This document shows, in pieces, positions 1 through 12,800 of a DNA stretch of 64,000 nt. Under the pieces are notes generated by a model. It saw only the letters and a list, made by a program, of their open reading frames with translations, ran no database searches and was not told the DNA's origin. The translations under genes were made by a program, and so were the position numbers. This DNA comes from Asterias amurensis (Eukaryota > Echinodermata > Asteroidea > Forcipulatida > Asteriidae), in the NCBI RefSeq assembly GCF_032118995.1, contig NC_092656.1, positions 12,948,261 to 13,012,260 of the forward strand, written 5' to 3'. The stretch's first letter is position 1. Every line of letters starts with the position of its first letter.

Positions 1-344
1 GTTTTAGGTTAAAACAAATTTGTGCAGAAAGTTAATTAGAGTGAAGACCAGGCATTCCGGGGACTCAAAGTCTGGTCGAAACGGTCATTCAGCTCATATA
101 TAGTAGACAGGCTCTTTTGTTATTGACTAACGCTTTTGACAAAAACACAATACCTGGGATTTTCTCCCCAGTTTTCCGGATGATCACTTGAGTAAACCAT
201 GAAAAAGAGAAACCTTAAAAGAACATTACGGTTTCGGGGAGAGCGCTGTTCACTCGTCTTAAAATCTGACGAATAAAGTCAGAACCACTCTTATGCATAA
301 CAACCCATTATCTCTCACTTGTGCTAAGAGAACCCGTAGCCTTT

Positions 345-402
345 GCTGTAAGAGGTGGGCTTAAGATGCTAGTGACCCGGGTTCGAATCCCACTACTACC
401 GA
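345..402 (+). other. tRNA-like segment 1 in left arm (A-box-like and B-box)
   Basis: The stretch from GTAGCCTTTGCTGTAAGAGG to GGGTTCGAATCCCACTACTA resembles the A and B boxes of an internal pol III promoter. The T loop TTCGAAT is perfect, but no 5' strand pairs with the 3' acceptor-like CTACTACC. It is therefore a tRNA-derived or SINE-head sequence rather than a functional tRNA. The inverted copy lies near 16549-16620. Confidence 0.45.
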
Positions 403-479
403 TCTTTTTCTTTTACTAAGCAGTCATAACAATGCATTATTTAAGTAGTGTTTAAAATCACCTCCTAACACCAACGGGC

Positions 480-562
480 ACTGTGGCGACACGGTGCACT
501 GGATCGTTCGCTTGCGTGCGTTCCAGAGCTGGGAGACCGGGTTCGAATCCCGCCCCGTACCA
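480..562 (+). other. tRNA-like segment 2 in left arm (A-box and B-box)
   Basis: TGGCGACACGGTGCACTGG fits an A-box region and GGGTTCGAATCCCGCC a B-box/T arm, spaced as in a tRNA, and it ends in CCGTACCA. No GGTACGG strand is present at the 5' side to close an acceptor stem. Best read as tRNA-derived; an inverted copy lies at about 16385-16475. Confidence 0.5.
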
Positions 563-859
563 TAGGGACATGACTTTTACTGCTAGCACCAGTAAGTGAT
601 TGGGGTCCGTCATGTCTCTCCCCAAATTAGGGTAGGGTGATTATCCCGTGTCGGAAAGTAAAGGAGGGGCCGGGACTAGCCATCCCTTAAGGGTTCTAAT
701 GGGTGATCACCACGCTGGTTTCGATCAGACTTTGAGTCCCCTGAATGCCTGGTCTTCACTCTAACTAACTTTCTGCACAAATTTGTTTTAATTTAAAACT
801 ATTTTTAAAATATTGACTATTTATTGTGTTAATATTTAATTTCCGCCTATTTTAGGCAA

Positions 860-3800
860 GGTTTACCCCTGGGGATTTTATCCAATTTTAGCCCAATTTC
901 GACAAAGATGCCAGGTTTACCCCTTGGGATTTTATCAATAATGTTAGCCCAATTTCGTTATTTTATCAAATTGTAACCAAGTTTTGACAAAAATGCAAGG
1001 CTTACCACAGGTTATTTTATCAAATTTTAGCCTAATTTCGACAAAGATTCAAGGTTTATTAATTTTTTGTTACAAAAAGTTGCAAGGGGATTTTATCCGA
1101 TTAATTAAATTTTAGCCCAATTTCGACAAAGATGCAGGGTTTACCCCTTGTGATTTTATCAAATTTAAGCCCAATTTCGACAAACATGCAAAGTTTCCCC
1201 CTGGGTATTTTATCAAATTTTAGCCCAATTTCGACAAAGATGCAAGGTTTTCCCCATTGGGATTTTATCAAATTTAAGCCAAATTTCGACAAACATGCAA
1301 AGTTTACCCCTTGGGATTTTCTCAAATTTAAGATGCAAGATTTACCCCTGTGGATTTTATCAACAATGTTAGCCCAATTTCGACAAAAATGCAAGGCTTA
1401 CCTACTGTTATTTTATCAAATTTTAGCCCAATTTCGACAAAGATGCAAAGTTTATTATTTTTTTGTTACAAAAAGTTGCAAGGGGATTTTATCCGATTAA
1501 TTAGATATTTGCCCAATTTCCACAAAATCGGGATTTTATCAAATTTAATCCCAATTTCGGCAAAAATGCAAAGTTTACCCCTTGGGATGTATTCAAATAT
1601 TAGCCCAATTTCGACAAAGATGCAAGGTTTACCCCTTGGGATATTCTCAAATTGTACCCAAATTTCGACAAAGATGAAAGGTTTACCCATTGGTCTTTTA
1701 TCAAATTTAAGCCCAATTTCGGCAACAGTGCAAAGTTTACCCCTTGGGATGTTATCAAATATTAGCCCAATTTCGACAAAGATGCAAGGTTTACCCCTTT
1801 GGATTTTATCAAATTTAAGCCCAATTTCGAAAAAATGCAAAGTTTACCCACTGGGGAATTTATCAATTTTTAGCAAAATTTCGACAAAGATGCAAGGTTT
1901 ACCCCTTGGGGTTTTATCAAATTTTAACCCAATTTCGACAAAAATGCAAAGTTTACCCCTCAGGATTTTATCAAAATTAAGCCCAATTTCGACAAAAATG
2001 CAAAGTTTACCCCTTAGGATTTTATCAAATTTCGACAAAAATGCAAAGTTTACCCCTCAGGATTTTATCAAATTTTAGCCCAATTTCGACAAAGATGCAG
2101 GGTTTACCCCTTGGGTTTTTATCAAATTTAAGCCCAATTTCGACAAAAATGCAAAGTTTACCCCTTAGGATTTTATCAAATTTTAGCCCAATTTCGATAA
2201 AGATGCAAGGTTAACCCCTTGGGATTTTATCAAATTTTAGCCCAATTTCGACAAAAATGCAAAGTAAACCCCTTGGGATTTTATCAACTTTTAGCCCAAT
2301 TTCGACAAAGATGCAGGGTTTACCCCTTGGGATTTTATCAAATTTTAGCCCAATTTCGACAAAAATGCAAAGTTTACCCCTTGGGATTTTATCAAATTTT
2401 AGCCCAATTTCGATAAAGAGGCAAGGTTAACCCCTTAGGATTTTATCAAATTTTAGCCCATTTTCGACAAAAATGCAAAGTATACCCCTTCGGATGTTAT
2501 CAAATTTTAGCCCAATTTCGACAAAGATGCAAGGTTTACCCCTTGGGATTTTATTAATATTTAGCCAAAGTTCGACAAAGATGCAGGGTTTACCCCCTTG
2601 GGATTTTATCAAACTTTAGCCCAATTTCGATAAAGATGCAAAGTTAACCCCCTTGGGATTTTATCAAATTTTAGCCCAATTTCGACAAAAATGCAAAGTT
2701 TACCCCCTTGGGATTTTATCAAATACTAGCCCAATTTCGACAAAGATGCAAGGTTTACCCCTTGGGATATAATCAAATATTAGCCCAATTTCGACAAAGA
2801 TGCAAGGTTTACCCCTTGGGATTTTATTAATATTTAGCCCAATTTCGACAAAGATGCAAGGTTTACCCCTTGGGATTTTATCAATTATTAGCCAAAGTTC
2901 GACAAAGATGCAAGGTTTACCCTTTCGGATTTTATCAAATATTAGCCCAATTTCGACAAAGATGCAAAGTTTACCCCTTGAGATTTTGTCAAATTTTAGC
3001 CCAATTTCGACAAAGATGCAAGGTTTACCCATTGGTCTTTTATCAAATATAAGCCCAATTTCGGCAAAAATGCAAAGTTTACCCCTTGGGATGTTATCAA
3101 ATTTTACCCCAATTTCGACAAAGATGCAAGGTTTACCCCTGGGGATTTTATCAAATATTAGCCCAATTTCGACAAAAATGCAAGGTTTACGTCGTGGGAT
3201 TTCATCAAGTTTAAACCCAATTTCGATAAAGATGCAAGGTTAACCCCTTGGGATTTTATCAAATTTTAGCCCAATTTCGACAAAAATGCAAAGTAAACCC
3301 CTTGGGATTTTATCAACTTTTAGCCCAATTTCGACAAAGATGCAGGGTTTACCCCTTGGGATTTTATCAAATTTTAGCCCAATTTCGACAAAAATATAAA
3401 GTTTACCCCTTGGGATTTTATCAAATTTTAGCCCAATTTCGATAAAGAGGCAAGGTTAACTCCTAAGGATTTTATCAAATTTTAGCCCATTTTCGACAAA
3501 AATGCAAAGTATACCCCTTGGGATGTTATCAAATTTTAGCCCAATTTCGACAAAGATGCAAGGTTTACCCCCTTGGGATTTTATCAAACTTTAGCCCAAT
3601 TTCGATAAAGATGCAAAGTTTACCCCTTGGGATTTTATTAAAAAATAATCAATCATGTTGGCCCAATTTCGACAAAGATGCAAAGTTTACCCCCTTGGGA
3701 TTTTATTAATTTTTAGCCAAATTTCGACAAAGATGCAAAGTTTACCCCTTGGGATTTTATCAAATTTTAGCTCAATTTCGATAAAGATGCAATGTTAACC

Positions 3801-6800
3801 CCTGGCGATTTTATCAAACTTTAGCCCAATTTCGAAAATAAATGCAAAGTTTACCCCTTGGGATGTTATCAAATTTTAGCCCAGTTTCGACAAAGGTGCA
3901 AGGTTTACCCCTGGGGATTTTATCAAAAATAATCAATCATGTTGGCCCAATTTCGACGAAGATGCAGGGTTTACCCCTAGGGATTTTATCAAATATTAGC
4001 CCAATTTCGACAAAGATGCAAAGTTTACCCCTTGGGATTTTATCAAATTTTAGCCCAATTTCGACAAGAATGCAAAGTTTACCCCTTAGGATTTTATCAA
4101 ATTTTAGCCCAATTTCGACAAAGATTCAGGGTTTACCCCTTGGGTTTTTATCAAACTTAAGCCCAATTTCGACAAAAATGCAAAGTTTACCCCTTAGGAT
4201 TTTATCAAATTTTAGCCCAATTTCGATAAAGATGCAAGGTTAACCCCTTGGGATTTTATCAAATTTTAGCCCAATTTCGACAAAAATGCAAAGTAAACCC
4301 CTTGGGATTTTATCAACTTTTAGCCCAATTTCGACAAAAATGCAAAGTTTACCCCTCAGGATTTTATCAAATTTTAGCCCAATTTCGACAAAGATGCAGG
4401 GTTTACCCCTTGGGTTTTTATCAAACTTAAGCCCAATTTCGACAAAAATGCAAAGTTTACCCCTTAGGATTTTATCAAATTTTAGCCCAATTTCGATAAA
4501 GATGCAAGGTTAACCCCTTGGGATTTTATCAAATTTTAGCCCAATTTCGACAAAAATGCAAAGTAAACCCCTTGGGATTTTATCAACTTTTAGCCCAATT
4601 TCGACAAAGATGCAGGGTTTACCCCTTGGGATTTTATCAAATTTTAGCCCAATTTCGACAAAAATGCAAAGTTTACCCCTTGGGATTTTATCAAATTTTA
4701 GCCCAATTTCGATAAAGAGGCAAGGTTAACCCCTTAGGATTTTATCAAATTTTAGCCCATTTTCGACAAAAATGCAAAGTATACCCCTTGGGATGTTATC
4801 AAATTTTAGCCCAATTTCGACAAAGATGCAAGGTTTACCCCTTGGGATTTTATTAATATTTAGCCAAAGTTCGACAAAGATGCAGGGTTTACCCCCTTGG
4901 GATTTTATCAAACTTTAGCCCAAGTTCGATAAAGATGCAAGGTTAACCCCTTGGGATTTTATCAAATTTTAGCCCAATATCGACAAAAATGCAAAGTTTA
5001 CCCCCTTGGGAGTTTATCAAATATTAGCCCAATTTCGACAAAGATGCAAGGTTAACCCCTTGGGATATAATCAAATATTAGCCCAATTTCGACAAAGATG
5101 CAAGGGGTACCCCTTGGGATTTTATTAATATTTAGCCCAATTTCGACAAAGATGCAAGGTTTACCCCTTGGGATTTTATCAATTATTAGCCAAAGTTCGA
5201 CAAAGATGCAAGGTTTACCCCTTCGGATTTAATCAAATATTAGCCCAATTTCGACAAAGATGCAAGGTTTACCCATTGGTCTTTTATCAAATTTAAGCCC
5301 AATTTCGGCAAAAATGCAAAGTTTACCCATTGGGATGTTATCAAATTTTACCCCAATTTCGACAAAGATGCAAGGTTTACCCCTGGGGATTTTATCAAAT
5401 ATTAGCCCAATTTCGACAAAAATGCAAGGTTTACGTCTTGGGATTTTATCAAATTTTAGCCAAATTTCGACAAAAACCTAAAGTTTACCCCCTTTGGATT
5501 TCATCAATTTTAAACAAAATTTCGACAAAGATGCAAGGTTTACCCCTTGGGATGTTATCACATTTTAGCCCAATTTCGACAAAGATGCAAGTTTTACCCT
5601 TTGAGATTTTATCAAATATTAGCCCAATTTCGACAAAGATGCAAGGTTTACCCTTTGGATTTTATCAAATTTTAGCCCAATTTCGACAAAGATGCAAGGT
5701 TTACCCCTTGGGATTTTATCAAACATTAGCCCAATTTCGACAAAGATGCAAGGTTTACCCCTTGTGATTTTATTAATATTTAGCCCAATTTCGACAAAGA
5801 TGCAAGGTTTACCCCTTGGGATTTTATCAAATATTAGCCCAAGTTCGACAAAGATGCAAGGTTTACCCCTTGGGATTTTATCAAATATTAGCCCAAGTTC
5901 GACAAAGATGCAAGGTTTACCCCTTGGGATTTTATTAATATTTAGCCCAATTTCGACAAAAATGCAATGTTTTGATTTGATAAAGTTTAAGCCCAATTTC
6001 GGCAAAAATGCAAAGTTTACCCCTTGGGATGTTATCAAATTTTAGCCCAGTTTCGACAAAGGAGCAAGGTTTACCCCTGGGGATTTTATCAAACTTTAGC
6101 CCAGTTTTGCAAAAAATGCAAAGTTTACCCCTTGGGATTTTATCAAAAATAATCAATCATGTTGGCCCAATTTCGACAAAGATGCAAAGTTTACCCCCTT
6201 GGGATTTTATCAATTTTTAGCCAAATTTCGACAAAGATGCAAGGTTTACCCCTTGGGATTTTATCAAATTTTAGCTCAATTTCGATAAAGATGCAAGGTT
6301 AACCCCTGGCGATTTTATCAAACTTTAGCCCAATTTCGAAAATAAATGCAAAGTTTACCCCTTGGGATGTTATCAAATTTTAGCCCAGTTTCGACAAAGG
6401 TGCAAGGTTTACCCCTGGGGATTTTATCAAAAATAATCAATCATGTTGGCCCAATTTCGACAAAGATGCAGGGTTTACCCCTAGGGATTTTATCAAATAT
6501 TAGCCCAATTTCGACAAAGATGCAAAGTTTACCCCTTGGGATTTTATCAAGTTTTAGCCCAATTTCGACAAGAATGCAAAGTTTACCCCTTAGGATTTTA
6601 TCAAATTTTAGCCCAATTTCGACAAAGATTAAGGGTTTACCCCTTGGGATTTTATCAAATTTCAGCCCAATTTCGACAAAAATGCAAAGTTTACCCCTCA
6701 GGATTTTATCAAATTTTAGCCCAATTTCGACAAAGATGCAGGGTTTACCCCTTGGGTTTTTATCAAATTTCAGCCCAATTTCGACAAAAATGCAAAGTTT

Positions 6801-9800
6801 ACCCCTCAGGATTTTATCAAATTTAAGCCCAATTTCGACAAAAATGCAAAGTTTACCCCTTAGGATTTTATTAATATTTAGCCCAATTTCGACAAAGATG
6901 CAAGGTTTACCCCTTGGGATTTTATCAAACATTAGCCCAATTTCGACAAAGATGCAAGGTTTACCCCTTGTGATTTTATTAATATTTAGCCCAATTTCGA
7001 AAAAGATGCAAGGTTTACCCCTTGGGATTTTATCAAATATTAGCCCAAGTTCGACAAAGATGCAAGGTTTACCCCTTGGGATTTTATTAATATTTAGCCC
7101 AATTTCGACAAAAATGCAATGTTTTGATTTTAAAAAATTTAAGCCCAATTTCGGCAAAAATGCAAAGTTTACCCCTTGGGATGTTATCAAATTTTAGCCC
7201 AGTTTCGACAAAGGAGCAAGGTTTACCCCTGGGGATTTTATCAAACTTTAGCCCAGTTTTGCAAAAAATGCAAAGTTTACCCCTTGGGATTTTATCAAAA
7301 ATAATCAATCATGTTGGCCAAATTTCGACAAAGATGCAAAGTTTACCCCCTTGGGATTTTATCAATTTTTAGCCAAATTTCGACAAAGATGCAAGGTTTA
7401 CCCCTTGGGATTTTATCAAATTTTAGCTCAATTTCGATAAAGATGCAAGGTTAACCCCTGGCGATTTTATCAAACTTTAGCCCAATTTCGAAAATAAATG
7501 CAAAGTTTACCCCTTGGGATGTTATCAAATTTTAGCCCAGTTTCGACAAAGGTGCAAGGTTTACCCCTGGGGATTTTATCAAAAATAATCAATCATGTTG
7601 GCCCAATTTCGACAAAGATGCAGGGTTTACCCCTAGGGATTTTATCAAATATTAGCCCAATTTCGACAAAGATGCAAAGTTTACCCCTTGGGATTTTATC
7701 AAATTTTAGCCCAATTTCGACAAAGATGCAAGGTTTACCCCTTGGGATTTTATCAATTATTAGCCAAAGTTCGACAAAGATGCAAGGTTTACCCTTTCGG
7801 ATTTTATCAAATATTAGCCCAATTTCAACAAAGATGCAAAGTTTACCCCTTGAGATTTTGTCAAATTTTAGCCCAATTTCGACAAAGATGCAAGGTTTAC
7901 CCATTGGTCTTTTATCAAATATAAGCCCAATTTCGGCAAAAATGCAAAGTTTACCCCTTGGGATGTTATCAAATTTTACCCCAATTTCGACAAAGATGCA
8001 AGGTTTACCCCTGGGGATTTTATCAAATATTAGCCCAATTTCGACAAAAATGCAAGGTTTACGTCGTGGGATTTCATCAAGTTTAAGCCCAATTTCGATA
8101 AAGATGCAAGGTTAACCCCTTGGGATTTTATCAAATTTTAGCCCAATTTCGACAAAAATGCAAAGTAAACCCCTTGGGATTTTATCAACTTTTAGCCCAA
8201 TTTCGACAAAGATGCAGGGTTTACCCCTTGGGATTTTATCAAATTTTAGCCCAATTTCGACAAAAATATAAAGTTTACCCCTTGGGATTTTATCAAATTT
8301 TAGCCCAATTTCGATAAAGAGGCAAGGTTAACTCCTAAGGATTTTATCAAATTTTAGCCCATTTTCGACAAAAATGCAATGTATACCCCTTGGGATGTTA
8401 TCAAATTTTAGCCCAATTTCGACAAAGATGCAAGGTTTACCCCTTTGGATTTTATTAATATTTAGCCAAAGTTCGACAAAGATGCAGGGTTTACCCCCTT
8501 GGGATTTTATCAAACTTTAGCCCAATTTCGATAAAGATGCAAAGTTTACCCCTTGGGATTTTATTAAAAAATAATCAATCATGTTGGCCCAATTTCGACA
8601 AAGATGCAAAGTTTACCCCCTTGGGATTTTATTAATTTTTAGCCAAATTTCGACAAAGATGCAAGGTTTACCCCTTGGGATTTTATCAAATATGACCCCA
8701 ATTTCGACAAAGATGCAAAGTTTACCCCTTGGGATTTTATCAAATTTTAGCTCAATTTCGATAAAGATGCAATGTTAACCCCTGGCGATTTTATCAAACT
8801 TTAGCCCAATTTCGAAAATAAATGCAAAGTTTACCCCTTGGGATGTTATCAAATTTTAGCCCAGTTTCGACAAAGGTGCAAGGTTTACCCCTGGGGATTT
8901 TATCAAAAATAATCAATCATGTTGGCCCAATTTCGACGAAGATGCAGGGTTTACCCCTAGGGATTTTATCAAATATTAGCCCAATTTCGACAAAGATGCA
9001 AAGTTTACCCCTTGGGATTTTATCAAATTTTAGCCCAATTTCGACAAGAATGCAAAGTTTACCCCTTAGGATTTTATCAAATTTTAGCCCAATTTCGACA
9101 AAGATTCAGGGTTTACCCCTTGGGATTTTATCAAATTTCAGCCCAATTTCGACAAAAATGCAAAGTTTACCCCTCAGGATTTTATCAAATTTTAGCCCAA
9201 TTTCGACAAAGATGCAGGGTTTACCCCTTGGGTTTTTATCAAACTTAAGCCCAATTTCGACAAAAATGCAAAGTTTACCCCTTAGGATTTTATCAAATTT
9301 TAGCCCAATTTCGATAAAGATGCAAGGTTAACCCCTTGGGATTTTATCAAATTTTAGCCCAATTTCGACAAAAATGCAAAGTAAACCCCTTGGGATTTTA
9401 TCAACTTTTAGCCCAATTTCGACAAAGATGCAGGGTTTACCCCTTGGGATTTTATCAAATTTTAGCCCAATTTCGACAAAAATGCAAAGTTTACCCCTTG
9501 GGATTTTATCAAATTTTAGCCCAATTTCGATAAAGAGGCAAGGTTAACCCCTTAGGATTTTATCAAATTTTAGCCCATTTTCGACAAAAATGCAAAGTAT
9601 ACCCCTTGGGATGTTATCAAATTTTAGCCCAATTTCGACAAAGATGCAAGGTTTACCCCTTGGGATTTTATTAATATTTAGCCAAAGTTCGACAAAGATG
9701 CAGGGTTTACCCCCTTGGGATTTTATCAAACTTTAGCCCAATTTCGATAAAGATGCAAAGTTAACCCCTTGGGATTTTATCAAATTTTAGCCCAATTTCG

Positions 9801-12800
9801 ACAAAAATGCAAAGTTTACACCCTTGGGATTTTATCAAATATTAGCCCAATTTCGACAAAGATGCAAGGTTTACCCCTTGGGATATTATAATCAAATATT
9901 AGCCCAATTTCGACAAAGATGCAAGGTTTACCCCTTGGGATTTTATTAATATTTAGCCCAATTTCGACAAAGATGCAAGGTTTACCCCTTGGGATTTTAT
10001 CAATTATTAGCCAAAGTTCGACAAAGATGCAAGGTTTACCCATTGGTCTTTTATCAAATTTAAGCCCAATTTCGGCTAATATGCAAAGTTTACCCCTTGG
10101 GATGTTATCAAATTTTACCCCAATTTCGACAAAGATGCAAGGTTTACGTCTTGGGATTTTATCAAGTTTTAACCAAATTTCGACAAAAATCTAAAGTTTA
10201 CCCCCTTTGGATTTTATCAATTTTAAGCAAAATTTCGACAAAGATGCAAGGTTTACCCTTAGGGATGTTATCACATTTTAGCCCAATCTCGACAAAGATG
10301 CAAGTTTTACCCTTTGAGATTTTATCAAATATTAGCCCAATTTCGACAAAGATGCAAGGTTTACCCCTTGGGATTTTATCAAACATTAGCCCAATTTCGA
10401 CAAAGATGCAAGGTTTACCCCTTGGGATTTTATTAATATTTAGCCCAATTTCGACAAAGATGCAAGGTTTACCCCTTGGGATTTTATCAAATATTAGCCC
10501 AAGTTCGACAAAGATGCAAGGTTTACCCCTTGGGATTTTATCAAATATTAGCCCAAGTTCGACAAAGATGCAAGGTTTACCCCTTGGGATTTTATTAATA
10601 TTTAGCCCAATTTTGATAAAGATGCAAGGTTAACCCCTGGGGATTTTATCCAACTTTAGCCCAATTTCGAAAATAAATGCAAAGTTTACCCCTTGGGATG
10701 TTATCAAATTTTAGCCCAGTTTCGACAAAGGTGCAAGGTTTACACTTGGGGATTTTATCAAATTTTAGCCCAATTTTGCAAAAAATGCAAAGTTTACCCC
10801 TTGGGATTTTATCAAAAATAATCAATCATGTTGGCCCAATTTCGACAAAGATGCAGGGTTTACCCCTTGGGATTTTATCAAATATTAGCCCAATTTCGAC
10901 AAAGATGCAAAGTTTACCCCTTGGGATTTTATCAAATTTTAGCCCAATTTCGACAAGAATGCAAAGTTTACCCCTTAGGATTTTATCAAATTTTAGCCCA
11001 ATTTCGACAAAGATGCAGGGTTTACCCCTTGGGATTTCATCAAATTTTAGCCCAATTTCGACAAAAATGCAAAGTTTACCCCTTAGGATTTTATCAAATT
11101 TTAGCCCAATTTCGACAAAGATGCAGGGTTTACCCCCTTGGGATTTTATCAAATTTTAGCCCAATTTCGATAAAGAGGCAAGGTTAACCCCTTAGGATTT
11201 TATCAAATTTTAGCCCATTTTCGACAAAAATGCAAAGTATACCCCTTGGGATGTTATCAAATTTTAGCCCAATTTCGACAAAGATGCAAGGTTTACCCCT
11301 TGGGATTTTATTAATATTTAGCCAAAGTTCGACAAAGATGCAGGGTTTACCCCCTTGGGATTTTATCAAACTTTAGCCCAAGTTCGATAAAGATGCAAGG
11401 TTAACCCCTTGGGATTTTATCAAATTTTAGCCCAATTTCGACAAAGATGCAGGGTTTACCCCCTTGGGATTTTATCAAATATTAGCCCAATTTCGACAAA
11501 GATGCAAGGTTTACCCCTTGGGATATAATCAAATATTAGCCCAATTTCGACAAAGATGCAAGGGGTACCCCTTGGGATTTTATTAATATTTAGCCCAATT
11601 TCGACAAAGATGCAAGTTACCCCTTGGGATTTTATCAATTATTAGCCAAAGTTCGACAAAGATGCAAGGTTTACCCCTTCGGATTTAATCAAATATTAGC
11701 CCAATTTCGACAAAGATGCAAAGTTTACCCCTTGGGATTTTGTCAAATTTTAGCCCAATTTCGACAAAGATGCAAGGTTTACCCATTGGTCTTTTATCAA
11801 ATTTAAGCCCAATTTCGGCAAAAATGCAAAGTTTACCCCTTGGGATGTTATCAAATTTTACCCCAATTTCGACAAAGATGCAAGGTTTACCCCTGGGGAT
11901 TTTATCAAATATTAGCCCAATTTCGACAAAAATGCAAGGTTTACGTCTTGGGATTTTATCAAATTTTAGCCAAATTTCGACAAAAACCTAAAGTTTACCC
12001 CCTTTGGATTTCATCAATTTTAAACAAAATTTCGACAAAGATGCAAGGTTTACCCCTTGGGATGTTATCACATTTTAGCCCAATTTCGACAAAGATGCAA
12101 GTTTTACCCTTTGAGATTTTATCAAATATTAGCCCAATTTCGACAAAGATGCAAGGTTTACCCTTTGGATTTTATCAAACATTAGCCCAATTTCGACAAA
12201 GATGCAAGGTTTACCCCTTGGGATTTTATCAAACATTAGCCCAATTTCGACAAAGATGCAAGGTTTACCCCTTGTGATTTTATTAATATTTAGCCCAATT
12301 TCGACAAAGATGCAAGGTTTACCCCTTGGGATTTTATCAAATATTAGCCCAAGTTCGACAAAGATGCAAGGTTTACCCCTTGGGATTTTATCAAATATTA
12401 GCCCAAGTTCGACAAAGATGCAAGGTTTACCCCTTGGGATTTTATTAATATTTAGCCCAATTTCGACAAAAATGCAATGTTTTGATTTTATAAAGTTTAA
12501 GCCCAATTTCGGCAAAAATGCAAAGTTTACCCCTTGGGATGTTATCAAATTTTAGCCCAGTTTCGACAAAGGAGCAAGGTTTACCCCTGGGGATTTTATC
12601 AAACTTTAGCCCAGTTTTGCAAAAAATGCAAAGTTTACCCCTTGGGATTTTATCAAAAATAATCAATCATGTTGGCCCAATTTCGACAAAGATGCAAAGT
12701 TTACCCCCTTGGGATTTTATCAATTTTTAGCCAAATTTCGACAAAGATGCAAGGTTTACCCCTTGGGATTTTATCAAATATGACCCCAATTTCGACAAAG

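Larger units (their letters stand above)
1..790. mobile_element. Left arm element with 65-bp terminal inverted repeats and two tRNA-like segments
   Basis: The first 70 bases (TTTGTGCAGAAAGTTA, then GAAGACCAGGCATTC) recur as a reverse complement at 722-790, so the segment is bounded by its own terminal inverted repeats of about 65 bp. Inside are two tRNA-like segments with the B-box GGTTCGAATCCC. The portion from about 129 onward is repeated in inverted orientation at 16103-16830, on the far side of the satellite. This looks like a non-autonomous element carrying tRNA-derived sequence; no coding capacity is visible. Its outer end lies at the window edge, so the true left limit is uncertain. 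Confidence 0.6.
129..862 (+). repeat. Left inverted arm flanking the satellite array
   Basis: Reading the reverse complement of 16103-16830 gives nearly the same sequence, with scattered substitutions and small indels. Shared landmarks in order are ACAAAAACACAA, CTGGGATTTTCTCCCCAG, the two tRNA-like segments, GGGAGAGACATGACGGACC (opposite strand), the 65-bp terminal repeat, and finally CCGCCTATTTT followed by AGGCAA. The arm stops where satellite monomers begin. Confidence 0.8.

Noticed and set aside
345-562. Functional tRNA genes in the arms
   Set aside because: B boxes are good, but the 5' halves cannot form acceptor stems with the 3' ends; better called tRNA-derived.
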